Notes under the pieces: generated by a model
Told to the model about the DNA's origin: nothing
The model's database searches: none
Seen by the model: only the letters and a program-made list of their open reading frames with translations
Assembly: GCA_028714915.1 (NCBI GenBank)
Contig: JAQTLL010000002.1
Location: 310,001-374,000 of the forward strand
DNA length: 64,000 nucleotides
Source of the DNA: Sulfuricurvum sp.
GTDB taxonomy: Bacteria > Campylobacterota > Campylobacteria > Campylobacterales > Sulfurimonadaceae
Direction: 5' to 3'
Shown: piece after piece, positions 51,874 to 61,642 of the stretch
Layout: every line of letters starts with the position of its first letter
Numbering within the stretch: position 1 is the first letter of the stretch
Program-made: the position numbers and the translations under genes

Positions 51874-53688
51874 TTACTCGACGGTAACACTTTTAGCAAG
51901 ATTACGGGGCATATCGACATCGTTTCCTAATCGAACAGCAATCTCCATGGAAAGGAGTTGTAACACCACCATCATCTCAAAAAACTCAAGCATATAGTCC
52001 TCATGATAATGAGTACGGATATGGTCATCAGCTTTGTCAAAATCAAGTGGGCTAATGGAGCAAATGGTTGAATCACGCGCACTTAGCTCTTCCACGTTGC
52101 TTTTGGTTTTATCATAAAGTTTATGCTGTGGAAGGAGGGCAATGGTAAAGAGTTCAGGATCAGCCAGCGCAATAGGACCGTGCTTCATCTCACCGCTTGG
52201 ATAGCCTTCAGCGTGTAGATAGCTGATTTCTTTGAGTTTTAGTGCCCCCTCTAAGGCTAGAGGAAAGAAAACATCCCGTCCGATAAAGAAAAAGCCATGC
52301 CCATGAAGGTAGCGTTTGGAGAGGCGACGGAGCTGTTCATGGATTCCATTATCCACGGCTACTACAGAAGGGAGTGTACGCAGAAGCTTGATTTGATGAG
52401 CAATTTCATTGGCTTGAAGTATTTTACGTTCACTTGCAAGAGTAAGACTGAGCATCCATAAAACAGTTACTTGGGTTGCGAAGGCTTTGGTCGAAGCAAC
52501 CCCTTTTTCGATTCCTGCACGGGTTAGGATACTGGCATCAGCGAGGCGTACCATAGAAGAATTGTCTACATTACAGATAACGAGTGTTTTAAGCCCCGCT
52601 TTTTTTGCCATTTTAAGAGACTCTAGCGTATCAGCCGTTTCCCCGCTTTGGCTGATAACGACAAAAAGAGTATCGGGAGCGAGAAGCGGTTCTCGGTAGC
52701 GAAATTCACTGGCAATCTCAACAGAAGTACGAATGCGAGCATGACGTTCAAACAAGTAGGTTGCAACCATGGCAGCATGATAGCTCGTACCGCAGGCACA
52801 CAGTTTGATTTCGTTAATTCCATCAAAAAGTGTAGGGTCAAGTTCTTCAAAATAAACCGTTTCATCCCGCAGTCGCCCCATAAGGGTATCGGCTAAAACA
52901 GTGCCTTGCTCGTATATCTCTTTTTCCATAAAAAAGCGAAATCCCTCTTTTTGTGCTGAGAGTTTGTTTTCACTAAGGGGAGTAAATTGGAGATTAACCG
53001 GGTTGTTTTGTCCATCGTAAAGGGTAATAGAATCTTTTGTGGCAACACCATAGTGACCATCTTCGAGATAAATGACTTCATGGCATTTTCCGATGAGCGC
53101 TGCATCGGATGAGCCAAAAAAGGTTTCATTTTCATGGTTTCGTCCAAGAATCATTGGTGAACCGTGTTTGGCAAAGAAGATGGTATCATCAACCTGTGCA
53201 TTAATAAGTAAAACTGCATACGCTCCGTCAAGCTCTCCTACTGTTTTTGTGAATGCTTCAAAAGGAGTGTTGGCAGTTTTAAGGTGGTATTCAAACAGAT
53301 GAACGATTACTTCGGTATCCGTTTGGCTTAGAAATTGTACACCTTTTGAGGTAAGCATATTTTTGAGTTCTTGATAATTTTCAATAATGCCATTATGAAC
53401 AACAGATGAAGCGGAACCGATATGAGGATGGGCGTTGAGTTCGGTAGGTTTGCCGTGCGTTGCCCAGCGAGTATGTCCAATCCCCACTGAAAAACCGGTA
53501 CTCTCAAATTTTTGTGATTTTTCTTCAAGATTGATAAGTTTTCCGACGGCTTTAAAAAGAGAGAATTGGTGGTTTTGAAGTACGGCTATTCCTGCTGAGT
53601 CATAACCACGGTATTCGAGTTCACGAAGCCCGTCTATGAGAATTTGTTTTACGGGTTTGGTTCCGATGTATCCTACGATTCCGCACAT
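51874..53688 (-). CDS. glmS: glutamine--fructose-6-phosphate aminotransferase
   Basis: GlmS makes glucosamine 6-phosphate for peptidoglycan and lipopolysaccharide. The 604-residue enzyme has Cys2 as glutaminase nucleophile (MCGIVGYIG), GHTRWATHG, NGIIENY, two SIS domains (CGTSYHAA, SQSGETADTLESL, TRAGIEKGVASTKAFATQ, KEISYLHAEGYPSGEMKHGPIAL) and the C-terminal PRNLAKSVTVE. GAGGTG precedes the ATG, which lies three bases after the glnD stop. No glmS ribozyme is present upstream. Confidence 0.97.
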   Translation of the reverse strand: MCGIVGYIGTKPVKQILIDGLRELEYRGYDSAGIAVLQNHQFSLFKAVGKLINLEEKSQKFESTGFSVGIGHTRWATHGKPTELNAHPHIGSASSVVHNGIIENYQELKNMLTSKGVQFLSQTDTEVIVHLFEYHLKTANTPFEAFTKTVGELDGAYAVLLINAQVDDTIFFAKHGSPMILGRNHENETFFGSSDAALIGKCHEVIYLEDGHYGVATKDSITLYDGQNNPVNLQFTPLSENKLSAQKEGFRFFMEKEIYEQGTVLADTLMGRLRDETVYFEELDPTLFDGINEIKLCACGTSYHAAMVATYLFERHARIRTSVEIASEFRYREPLLAPDTLFVVISQSGETADTLESLKMAKKAGLKTLVICNVDNSSMVRLADASILTRAGIEKGVASTKAFATQVTVLWMLSLTLASERKILQANEIAHQIKLLRTLPSVVAVDNGIHEQLRRLSKRYLHGHGFFFIGRDVFFPLALEGALKLKEISYLHAEGYPSGEMKHGPIALADPELFTIALLPQHKLYDKTKSNVEELSARDSTICSISPLDFDKADDHIRTHYHEDYMLEFFEMMVVLQLLSMEIAVRLGNDVDMPRNLAKSVTVE

Positions 53689-53691
53689 TCA

Positions 53692-56199
53692 TTACACCTC
53701 TGTTAATTTAGCAATTATTTCATGCGCATTATCGCACATCCTGTTTTGTTTTTCGATTAAGAAGTGGTCGCGTGCACGATTTTTGTCGGTATGAATTTTT
53801 GCCGTAGCAATATTGATCTGAGCCTCATCAAAGAGTTGAACGAAATAAGCAAGTAATCCACGTTGGTTTACGGTATTGAGATTGAGTTGCGCATAATGGA
53901 TAGAGTGGTCACAATCGAGAGTGATTTCATTTGGTTTAATAATTGGCTTAGGAAGGTTAAGTTTTTTGGACATATCAAATGCCTCTTCAACAATAAGTTC
54001 AATTTGTTCCATCGTCCCTTCACGAGGTTGTTGTAGAAACTCAATTTTGAAATATTTGATTCCATCAAAGAGGGTGAAAATATCCATGGATGCCACATCG
54101 AGATAGCTGAGTTTTCCGAGTAAATACCCTAAATTGAGGGGAATACGACGAAAAATATGGACGATTAGTCCTCCCTCAATATTGAGCCCATAGGTAAAGG
54201 TTTGGCATTTAAATGCCTCTTTAGAGAGAGCCATTATCTCATCGGGAGTGTGTTTGAAAAAGAAAAGATTGGATTCGATAGAGAGAATTTTCTTTTGTTC
54301 CGCTTTGCTTAATAAAGAAAAATTAGTATCATTAAGCAATTTTCGCTCTTTATTTTGGCGCTTAATCGCATCGGTCAGACGGTCATTCTGAGAAGAAATT
54401 TCCAGTGATGCTTCATAGAGCTCATGGAGTAAATTGGCACCGAAACTCGTATACGTTCCCGCTCCTACCCCATTGATGTCAGCATAGGTGAGAATATAGA
54501 GAAGTTTGAGGTTTTCAGGGGTTTTGATTTTTGACATAAATTGATAGAGTGTTTTTTCACTATAGAGATTCTCACGGTACGCAACGTTGCTCATGGTGAC
54601 GTGATGACGAACAAGCAATGCCGCACGCTCATGGGTGGAGGCAGGGAGTTTGAGACTTTTAATAAAGGGGACGATAAGTTTTGCCCCTACCTCACTGTGG
54701 TCTTGTTTGCGCCCCTTGCCCGTATCATGAAGCAAAATAACTGCTTTAAGGAGTACTTTGTCGTTCAGGGTAAGAGGGGAATAAAGTGCTTCTACGTTAG
54801 GGTCTTTAATATTTTCAAGAGCTTCAATTCCCTTGATAGAGTGCAAATCGACGGGGTAGTGATGATAGCCGTCAAACTGAGGGAGATGAAGTACTTTTTT
54901 AAACGCACCGATGAGATGATGGAGGATGCCGGCATCGTAAAACAGCTTGAGAATGACGTAGAGATGATTGCGTTCAAAAAGTTTTCGCAGGAGGGTGTGC
55001 GTTTTGGCTTTCAGCGGGTGAGTTATTGTGACGTAGGTAAAATGGAACAACACACTGGCATCAAATTTCCACTCACGGTCATCGAGATTGACTAAAATTT
55101 CGAGTAACGTATCGATGGAGGGAGATACGAGATTGTAAGAGCTGTATAATACCCCCTCTACATGATAAAAGCCTTTGGCAATCCGTCCTGAGCGCAGAGT
55201 CGAGGTTTGTGTAATATCTGTGAGATAATGACGCGCCATTTTTTTGACATAAATTTGGGTGAAGTTGCTGATCCGCCATTGTGCTTCGAGGAGCTTGGTT
55301 ACCAGTCGGCGCTCATCGGTAAAGCCTAGCATTCTAGCGATATTGGGCATGAAATCCAGTACCAGTTGGTCTTGTTGCTTATTGGCAAGGAGATGAAGGG
55401 CACTACGAACCCGAAAAAGCAGTTCAAGCGCAATACGGTATTCTTTATACTGATCTTCACTAAAAAGCGTTCCGATGAGTTCTCGAAGAGTTGTTACCCC
55501 ATACAGTGTTTTGGCAATCCAATACAACAGTTGTGAATCGCGTAATCCGCCCACCCCCTCTTTGATATTAGGTTGCATTGAAAAAGGATATTTGACGCGA
55601 CGGATTTCCGCCTCATTAATTTTTGCCAAAACGTATTTTTTGGGATTATCATGACGGATGAGGGTGAGGCGATGAAGTGTTGCATTCCACGTAAAAGGGG
55701 AACCGATGATGAGACGTGATTCCATCATTGCAGTTTTAATGGTAATGTCTTCACGAGAGGCGCTGAGCAAATCATTGACTTCATGAACCCGATGACCCAA
55801 TTTCAACCCCGAATCCCACGCCAAATAGAGGAATTTCTCGATGATGGCCGCCGTGTTGTACCCTTCATTTTTTTCATACACAATCATGAGGTCAATGTCA
55901 CTATGGACACAAAGCTGTTCTCTCCCGTAGCTTCCCAGTGCGATAAGAGCGATAGGGATATTTCCCCGCATAGGGAGATAATTACCAAACATTCGGCGCA
56001 AAAGGGTTTTGTACATCAAAGAGATAATCGAATCAAGAGCTTTGGTATGCGTGACGAGAAAATCTTTCCCTTGATTGCGCTGGAAAAGGGTTAAGAGAGA
56101 GTTTTTGTAATCATTAATATACGATTTAAAAAGTTTTGAAAGCTCAAAATCACTAGCATTGGATTCGATGAGGTCTTCGAGTTGTTCGGTGATAGTCAT
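53692..56199 (-). CDS. glnD: [protein-PII] uridylyltransferase/uridylyl-removing enzyme
   Basis: GlnD adds and removes UMP on PII according to glutamine level, so it sets nitrogen control. The 835-residue protein has the nucleotidyltransferase motif GSYGREQLCVHSDIDLMIVYE (about 88-108), the GlnD helical part with GVGGLRDSQLLYWIAK, an HD domain (VILLHDTGKGRKQDHSEVGAKL) and C-terminal ACT segments (one clear, QRGLLAYFVQLFDEAQINIATAKIHT). Its coupling with glmS links nitrogen sensing to amino-sugar synthesis. Confidence 0.95.
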   Translation of the reverse strand: MTITEQLEDLIESNASDFELSKLFKSYINDYKNSLLTLFQRNQGKDFLVTHTKALDSIISLMYKTLLRRMFGNYLPMRGNIPIALIALGSYGREQLCVHSDIDLMIVYEKNEGYNTAAIIEKFLYLAWDSGLKLGHRVHEVNDLLSASREDITIKTAMMESRLIIGSPFTWNATLHRLTLIRHDNPKKYVLAKINEAEIRRVKYPFSMQPNIKEGVGGLRDSQLLYWIAKTLYGVTTLRELIGTLFSEDQYKEYRIALELLFRVRSALHLLANKQQDQLVLDFMPNIARMLGFTDERRLVTKLLEAQWRISNFTQIYVKKMARHYLTDITQTSTLRSGRIAKGFYHVEGVLYSSYNLVSPSIDTLLEILVNLDDREWKFDASVLFHFTYVTITHPLKAKTHTLLRKLFERNHLYVILKLFYDAGILHHLIGAFKKVLHLPQFDGYHHYPVDLHSIKGIEALENIKDPNVEALYSPLTLNDKVLLKAVILLHDTGKGRKQDHSEVGAKLIVPFIKSLKLPASTHERAALLVRHHVTMSNVAYRENLYSEKTLYQFMSKIKTPENLKLLYILTYADINGVGAGTYTSFGANLLHELYEASLEISSQNDRLTDAIKRQNKERKLLNDTNFSLLSKAEQKKILSIESNLFFFKHTPDEIMALSKEAFKCQTFTYGLNIEGGLIVHIFRRIPLNLGYLLGKLSYLDVASMDIFTLFDGIKYFKIEFLQQPREGTMEQIELIVEEAFDMSKKLNLPKPIIKPNEITLDCDHSIHYAQLNLNTVNQRGLLAYFVQLFDEAQINIATAKIHTDKNRARDHFLIEKQNRMCDNAHEIIAKLTEV

Positions 56200-56280
56200 T
56201 GGGGCTGCTTTTTTAGGATATTGTATCTTAAATCGGTATTATTGGGAGAAAAAATGTAGGTGAAAAAATAAGCAAAAATA

Positions 56281-56491
56281 TTAGCTTATTCTTTAACACG
56301 TAATGAAGCTAAAAATTCATTTGAGGTGACAACAGCGATTCAGGCATGCACTGATTTAAGCACTAAAATGTTAACTCCGATTCATTACAGTACCTTCAAA
56401 CTCTCCGATGAACGAACTCTTGGAGTGGTTTGAAAGATTAGTGAGCAAGAAAACTCCCATTTACGGTAAAAATGCTCTAAATCGGAAAGAT
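56281..56491 (+). pseudogene. decayed 3' fragment of a metallo-beta-lactamase-fold hydrolase
   Basis: Translation of the plus strand gives AIQACTDLSTKMLTPIHYSTFKLSDER in one frame (56335-56415), then LEWFERLVSKKTPI in the next (56420 on). This joins into the C-terminal segment typical of UlaG/NAPE-PLD-type hydrolases (A-x-DL-x-K-x-LxPIHxxTFKLSDE...ERL). One frameshift separates the halves and there is no N-terminal part or start, so it is a relic. It lies between glnD and the YceI gene. Confidence 0.5.
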
Positions 56492-57022
56492 TTATCGTTT
56501 CAACGAAATATCCACACTCAAATCGACCTGATCGCGTACGCTTAAAAATAGTAATTTAGGCGGTTTGATCCCAAAATCGGTCATCTTGAGAGCACTGGTA
56601 GCTTTAATACGCACCGTTGAACTCTCTTCGGTAATTTTCCCCTCAAAAGCAATCGGTTTGGTCACGCCGTGTAGATTCATCGTCCCTTTGAGGAAATAAT
56701 TGTCTTCCCCTTTTGCCACAACCTCTTTGACCTCAAATACCACTTTAGGAAATATAGAAGACTCTAGGACCTCTTGCATATCAGCATCCCGTCTTTTGTT
56801 ATCGCTAATTAGATCGCTCATCGATACTTCAATAGACCCTTTTAATGTCAATGGAGTAGACTCCATAGATAAATAGGAAGTTGCCCTCTTGGCAACCGGA
56901 TCAATCTTCTTGTCCAAAGCCATTTCTGTATGGGCTTTGATAGCTCCCGATTCAAACGACAGATTTCCTGCAAAAACAGCAGCGGTCAATGCAACGGCTG
57001 CTAAACTTAATTTCATCATCAT
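56492..57022 (-). CDS. YceI family periplasmic protein
   Basis: YceI proteins are lipocalin-like and bind isoprenoid chains; many are secreted. The 176-residue protein has a signal peptide (about 1-18, MMMKLSLAAVALTAAVFA), then GNLSFESGAIKAHTEM, RRDADMQEVLESSIFPKVVFEVKEV, LKGTMNLHGVTKPIAFEGKI and KMTDFGIKPPKLLFLSVRDQVDLSVDISL, all family landmarks. AGGAGG lies five bases before the first of three ATG codons. A TATAAT box about 190 bases upstream implies a long leader. Confidence 0.92.
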   Translation of the reverse strand: MMMKLSLAAVALTAAVFAGNLSFESGAIKAHTEMALDKKIDPVAKRATSYLSMESTPLTLKGSIEVSMSDLISDNKRRDADMQEVLESSIFPKVVFEVKEVVAKGEDNYFLKGTMNLHGVTKPIAFEGKITEESSTVRIKATSALKMTDFGIKPPKLLFLSVRDQVDLSVDISLKR

Positions 57023-57400
57023 GACATCCTCCTAAAATAAAATGGATACGCTAGACTAAACAAACCTAATGTCGCAACCCTAATCCAAAGCTGATAATAA
57101 AGAGTAACGGTATTGACTGCCGATCCGGCGACCTAACTCCCCCCCGACCATTGTGCTTCCAATCATGCAAAACATTACTCATATGGGTCAATGTTTGAAA
57201 CAACAATATATTATAGTACGAAAGGTTAATGGGGGAGTAATGAAAAAAATTGAAGGCTAAAATCCTTAGTAAACCTTATTGTGATGCTACTTTGTAAAGG
57301 ATTGTCTACGATGAGTTTTAAAGAAAAATAGCTTAATTTAATACCCCTCTTTTTTCTTTCGCTATAATGCGCGAATAAATAAACAATAAAAGATTTTTTC
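57023..57400. other. 378-base intergenic region between yceI and mqnE
   Basis: Divergent promoter region. It holds a minus-strand -10 box (TATAAT at 57210-57215) for the YceI gene, which implies a leader of about 180 bases, and a plus-strand -10 box for mqnE. The leader has a small GC-rich stretch (around 57115-57150, with GCCG-GAT-CGGC) that could fold, but it matches no riboswitch I know. No tRNA or reliable gene seen. Confidence 0.5.
57363..57368 (+). promoter_or_regulatory. -10 box of the mqnE operon
   Basis: TATAAT in TTCGCTATAATGCGCG, 32 bases before the mqnE ATG. Confidence 0.6.
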
Positions 57401-58462
57401 ATGACTATTATCGAAAAAGTAAAACAAAATATTCGGCTGACATTCGACGAAGCGGTTTCTTTGTACGATTTAGACCTTTTTACTCTTGGTGAGCTTGCGG
57501 ATGCGAAACGGATTGCTTTGCACGGGAAACAAACATTTTTCAATATCAACCGCCATATTAATCCAACGAATGTTTGCAAAGACGTGTGTAAATTCTGCGC
57601 CTACAGTGCCAGTCGTAAAAACCCTAATCCCTACACGATGAGTCATGAGGAGATTGTAGCAATTACCGATGATATTGTCGCGCGAGGTATTTCCGAAGTA
57701 CACATCGTTTCGGCACACAATCCTGAAACAGGCTTGGAATGGTATTTGGAAGTGTTTCGAAAAATAAAATCACGTCATCCGAAGTTGCATATTAAAGCAC
57801 TAACGGCAGCAGAAGTTCATTTTTTGGCGGAAGAGTACAATAAAAGCTACGATGAAATTTTGGATTTGATGGTGGCAAACGGTGTTGATTCGATGCCGGG
57901 GGGCGGAGCAGAGATTTTCGATGAAAAAGTACGTGATTTTATCTGTAAAGGAAAAGTTAATTCCCAACAGTGGCTAGAAATTCACCGTAAATGGCATGAA
58001 CGCGGAATGAAATCTAATGTTACGATGTTATTTGGTCATGTCGAAGAGCGCTCACATCGGATTGATCACATGATGAGAATTCGTGATTTGCAGGATGTTA
58101 CGGGAGGTTTTAACTGTTTTATCCCTCTCGTGTATCAAAGTGAAAATAACTTTTTGAATGTCAAAGAGTTTATCACGGCACATGAAATTCTCAAAACGAT
58201 GGCAATCAGCCGTATCGTATTGGACAATGTCGCTAACCTCAAAGCCTATTGGGTTACTTCTACCGTTAATCTAGCATTAGTAGCACAGGAGTTTGGGGCA
58301 AACGATTTGGACGGTACAATCGAAAAAGAGTCGATTAACTCCGCAGCAGGTGCTAAAAGTGCGCATGGTGTGAAATTGGATGAGTACGTTGCCTTAATAA
58401 AGAACAGCGGATTTGAGCCGATTGAGCGTGATAGCTTGTATAATGTTATCAAAGCGTGGTAG
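57401..58462 (+). CDS. mqnE: aminofutalosine synthase MqnE
   Basis: MqnE is the radical SAM enzyme that joins the enolpyruvyl benzoate to SAM-derived adenosine in the futalosine route to menaquinone. The 353-residue protein has the cluster motif C59-x3-C63-x2-C66 in NPTNVCKDVCKFCAYSASR, then HIVSAHNPETGLEWY, VDSMPGGGAEIFDEKVR, SNVTMLFGHVEERSHRIDHMMRIRDLQDVTGGFNCFIPL and a C-terminal NSAAGAKSAHG segment. MqnC is the closest alternative; the longer N-terminal spacing and HNPETG segment favour MqnE. Menaquinone is the likely quinone partner of the molybdoenzyme at 33.6 kb. Confidence 0.9.
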   Translation: MTIIEKVKQNIRLTFDEAVSLYDLDLFTLGELADAKRIALHGKQTFFNINRHINPTNVCKDVCKFCAYSASRKNPNPYTMSHEEIVAITDDIVARGISEVHIVSAHNPETGLEWYLEVFRKIKSRHPKLHIKALTAAEVHFLAEEYNKSYDEILDLMVANGVDSMPGGGAEIFDEKVRDFICKGKVNSQQWLEIHRKWHERGMKSNVTMLFGHVEERSHRIDHMMRIRDLQDVTGGFNCFIPLVYQSENNFLNVKEFITAHEILKTMAISRIVLDNVANLKAYWVTSTVNLALVAQEFGANDLDGTIEKESINSAAGAKSAHGVKLDEYVALIKNSGFEPIERDSLYNVIKAW

Positions 58463-58471
58463 GAGAAGAAT

Positions 58472-59041
58472 ATGATAGTAATGATTGATAATTATGACAG
58501 TTTTACCTATAACATTGTCCAGTATTGTCTCGAATTGGGTGCTGATTTAAAAATTATTCGCAACGATGAGATGAGTGTAGAGGAGATCGAGGCGTTGCAT
58601 CCTAAAAAACTCATCATTTCTCCGGGTCCTGCAACGCCGGATGATGCAGGAGTTACTCTTGAAGCAATCCGCTATTTTGCCGATAAAATCCCTATTTTAG
58701 GTATTTGTTTAGGGCATCAAAGTATTGCGCAGGTATTTGGTGGACATGTCGTACGAGCCAATCGGATGATGCACGGTAAAACGTCACGGATGATTCGTAA
58801 GGGAGATACTGCTATTTTTAACAAATTGCCGGAGATGTTTACAGCAACACGCTATCACTCACTTATTGTGGAGCAAGAAAATCTTCCTGATGTTATTATT
58901 CCAACAGCATACAGTGAAGATGACCATGAGATTATGGCATTACAAATCAAAGACAAACCTATTTATGGCGTTCAATTTCACCCTGAATCGATTATGAGTG
59001 AATATGGGCACGAAATATTGGATAATTTTCTCAAATTATGA
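58472..59041 (+). CDS. anthranilate/aminodeoxychorismate synthase glutamine amidotransferase subunit
   Basis: Class I glutaminase that feeds ammonia to chorismate in tryptophan (TrpG) or folate (PabA) synthesis, or to both. The 189-residue protein has MIDNYDSFTYNIVQY, ISPGPATPDDAG, the nucleophile C79 in ILGICLGHQSIAQVFGG, RYHSLIVE and GVQFHPESI. It overlaps the next gene by four bases (ATGA). No component I gene is adjacent, so trpG and pabA cannot be told apart. Confidence 0.92.
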   Translation: MIVMIDNYDSFTYNIVQYCLELGADLKIIRNDEMSVEEIEALHPKKLIISPGPATPDDAGVTLEAIRYFADKIPILGICLGHQSIAQVFGGHVVRANRMMHGKTSRMIRKGDTAIFNKLPEMFTATRYHSLIVEQENLPDVIIPTAYSEDDHEIMALQIKDKPIYGVQFHPESIMSEYGHEILDNFLKL

Positions 59042-60222
59042 GAGAACATAAGATTTTTGCACTCTTTTTAGGGATTAATTTCCTTATTTTAGTGGCACAA
59101 ATCCAAGGACTTTCGATTAGCTTTTATGAAGCAAATATCCTTTACGGTGACAGCTCGCTCTTAAAAAGTTTTAGTACCTTCTTTATAAATATTTTTGGCT
59201 CCAACGATTATGCGTTGCGTATACCGATGATTCTAATTCATCTTATAGCCACAACCCTTTTGTACTTCATTTCAAGTTATTATGTATCACGTCCAAACGA
59301 TAAGCTGTGGATTGTTTTCATCTATCTTCTTCTTCCGGGAATTACCAGTTCAGCACTGCTTGTCAATATCGCAGGGTTAAAAATAGTGACACTTTTTGCT
59401 TTTGTGTACATGTACTTGAGATTTAATAATTGGTCATTGATACTGTTGCCTCTTTTTATGATGCTGGATGCGACGGTAATTTTTCTTTATTTTTCCATTG
59501 TCTTGTTTGGTATTAGCCGTAAGCAATGGATCACAACAGGTGTTTCTTTGAGTCTCTTAATCGCAGCCATCCTTTTTTTTGGAGTGGATTTAAGCGGGAG
59601 ACCTCAAGGGCGATTTTTAGATGCTTTGGGTATTTATTCGGCTATTTTTTCACCCGTTGTCTTTATCTATCTCTTTTTTGTCCTTTATCGACGGTATATG
59701 ATGCATGAAAGGGATTTGATATGGATGATAGCATCGAGTATGTTTGTCATTTCATTATTATTATCTTTCCGTCAAAAAGTGAACATTCAAGACTTTGCAC
59801 CGTATCTAATGGTAGCCCTTCCTCTTGCTGCGCAAACTTTTTTTCATACCTATAGGGTTAGATTACCTATCTTTAGACGGCGTTATCGACTACTTTTTTA
59901 CAGTGCGTTTACTCTATTAATGGTAAATGCTCTGGCGGTATTCTTTAACCAATGGTTGTATCAATGGATTAAAGATCCCAAAAATCATTTCTCCTATTCA
60001 ATGCATGTTGCCAAAGAGTTAGCCCATGAACTCAAGGATAATCAAATTTTCTGTGTAAATTCTGATGATGACAAAATGCAGCTTAGACTTCGTTTTTATG
60101 GAATTAAAGAGTGTAAAGGGACTCTTTTAAGTGAAGAGATAGATAAAAAAGGAAAAAAAGTTACAATAAGTTACATTAATATTCCTATCTATACGGCTTA
60201 TGTTACAAAAGTAAACAAATAA
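59038..60222 (+). CDS. membrane glycosyltransferase, GT39/ArnT-like
   Basis: The 394-residue integral membrane protein has about ten hydrophobic segments and the PMT/ArnT-type beginning: a short first helix, then the periplasmic ISFYEANILYGDSSLL segment and GSNDYALRIPMILIHLIATTLLYFIS, where the family has its DE-containing loop and LR-P motif. Such enzymes use polyprenyl-phosphate sugars to modify protein, lipid A or glycans. The first acidic pair is reduced to YEA here. Acceptor unknown. Coupled to the amidotransferase gene. Confidence 0.75.
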   Translation: MREHKIFALFLGINFLILVAQIQGLSISFYEANILYGDSSLLKSFSTFFINIFGSNDYALRIPMILIHLIATTLLYFISSYYVSRPNDKLWIVFIYLLLPGITSSALLVNIAGLKIVTLFAFVYMYLRFNNWSLILLPLFMMLDATVIFLYFSIVLFGISRKQWITTGVSLSLLIAAILFFGVDLSGRPQGRFLDALGIYSAIFSPVVFIYLFFVLYRRYMMHERDLIWMIASSMFVISLLLSFRQKVNIQDFAPYLMVALPLAAQTFFHTYRVRLPIFRRRYRLLFYSAFTLLMVNALAVFFNQWLYQWIKDPKNHFSYSMHVAKELAHELKDNQIFCVNSDDDKMQLRLRFYGIKECKGTLLSEEIDKKGKKVTISYINIPIYTAYVTKVNK

Positions 60223-60278
60223 TATAACTATTATCTTCAAAATGAAAGTGTGAGAGTATTTCTGTAGCTCATATTGGT

Positions 60279-60284
60279 TATAAT
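60279..60284 (+). promoter_or_regulatory. -10 box of aclBA promoter
   Basis: TATAAT in TTGGTTATAATTGTCG, 31 bases before the aclB ATG. Confidence 0.65.
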
Positions 60285-60315
60285 TGTCGCCAAAAGATTT
60301 TTCGAAGGAGTTGCA

Positions 60316-61632
60316 ATGGCTCAAAGAGCGATTCGTGAATACGACGGTAAAGCAATTTTCTCAAAGCATTGGGAAAAATACTTCAGCGGTTTCCATTACG
60401 GTTTTAAATCAGTATTGGTAACTAACGGTGATGAGCTTCGCTCATATGCGCAAAAGCATGGTTTTGAATGGTTGAAGCAAGAGGCTCTGGTTGCAAAACC
60501 GGATATGCTTTTTGGTAAACGTGGTAAAAATGATCTTGTATTGTTTAGAACCAATAAGCCGGGTGATGTCACTCTTGAAGAAGCCGCAGCGTGGATTGAT
60601 GCGAAAATCGCCAATGAGACCATTCTCCTTTCAGGACAAAAAGGGACGTTGACCCATTTTATCGTTGAGCCATTTACTCCTCACTCTCAAGATCAAGAAT
60701 ATTATATTTCGGCAACCACCGTTGGTGAAGACGATGTTCTGTATCTATCGGCTGAGGGTGGAATGGAAGTAGAAGAGGGATGGGAAGAAAAAGTTAATGA
60801 AGTAACTATTCCTATTACTATGGATGATGCTTCTATCGCTCATTTAATTCGTGCAAACATTCCTGCAGGAATTCCTGAAGAGAACAGAGAGCGTTTTATC
60901 GCTTTTGCAGAACAGTTTTATAAATTTTATCGCGATCAAAATTTCGCATACCTAGAGATCAACCCAATCGTTATGGTTGGCAATGATATGCACATTCTTG
61001 ACCTTGTTGCGCGTCTTGACGATACAGCAGGATTTATGATGGGTGAAGCGTGGTGTGGAGCAGAGTTCCCAACAGCATTTGGTATGGAAGATCAATCTCC
61101 GGAAGAAAAAGCAATCGCTGAAGCAGACTCAAAATCGGGTGCTTCATTAAAATTGACCATCCTTAACCCAATGGGTCGTATTTGGACGATGGTTGCCGGT
61201 GGTGGTGCCTCGGTTGTATATGCAGATACCATTGCTGATTTGTCTGGTAATGTCGCTGATCTTGCAAACTACGGTGAGTATTCAGGCGGACCAACTACGG
61301 GTGAAACCAAGTTTTACGCTGAAACCGTTCTTGATTTGATGACGCGTCACAAAGACCCAAAAGGGCGTGATAAAATTCTGATTATCGGTGGAGCAATTGC
61401 AAACTTTACGGACGTTGCAAAAACTTTTACCGGTATTATTCAAGCGTTTGAAGTGTATGCCGAGCGTATGAAAGCACACAATACTCGTATTTATGTACGC
61501 CGTGGCGGACCAAACTATGAAAAAGGTTTGAAAGACATTAAAGAAGCTGCAGACCGTTTGGGTCTTTATATCGAAGTTTATGGGCCAGAAACGCATGTCA
61601 CTGACATCGTCCGTATGGCTCTTGAGAAGTAA
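60316..61632 (+). CDS. aclB: ATP-citrate lyase, small (beta) subunit
   Basis: With AclA it cleaves citrate to oxaloacetate and acetyl-CoA using ATP and CoA, the key step of the reductive TCA cycle. The 438-residue subunit has the ATP-grasp and citrate-binding part: REYDGKAIFSKHW at the start, DMLFGKRGKNDLVL, EPFTPHSQDQEYYIS, YLEINPIVM, and the C-terminal GPTTGETKFYAETVLDL and IYVRRGGPNYEKGL segments. Start at 60316, with GAAGGAG five bases upstream; the frame is open further up but contains the promoter. Ten bases before aclA. Confidence 0.95.
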   Translation: MAQRAIREYDGKAIFSKHWEKYFSGFHYGFKSVLVTNGDELRSYAQKHGFEWLKQEALVAKPDMLFGKRGKNDLVLFRTNKPGDVTLEEAAAWIDAKIANETILLSGQKGTLTHFIVEPFTPHSQDQEYYISATTVGEDDVLYLSAEGGMEVEEGWEEKVNEVTIPITMDDASIAHLIRANIPAGIPEENRERFIAFAEQFYKFYRDQNFAYLEINPIVMVGNDMHILDLVARLDDTAGFMMGEAWCGAEFPTAFGMEDQSPEEKAIAEADSKSGASLKLTILNPMGRIWTMVAGGGASVVYADTIADLSGNVADLANYGEYSGGPTTGETKFYAETVLDLMTRHKDPKGRDKILIIGGAIANFTDVAKTFTGIIQAFEVYAERMKAHNTRIYVRRGGPNYEKGLKDIKEAADRLGLYIEVYGPETHVTDIVRMALEK

Positions 61633-61642
61633 GGAGAAAAAT

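Noticed and set aside
53689-53760. glmS ribozyme
   Set aside because: glnD ends three bases before glmS, leaving no room for the ribozyme, and no such fold lies in the glnD 3' end.
54541-55095. 184-codon open frame opposite glnD
   Set aside because: Antisense to a certain gene, no promoter or ribosome binding site, composition reflects the glnD codon pattern.
57066-57182. 38-residue open frame on the minus strand in the yceI leader
   Set aside because: No ribosome binding site and low-complexity GGGGGGG-derived codons; more likely leader RNA.
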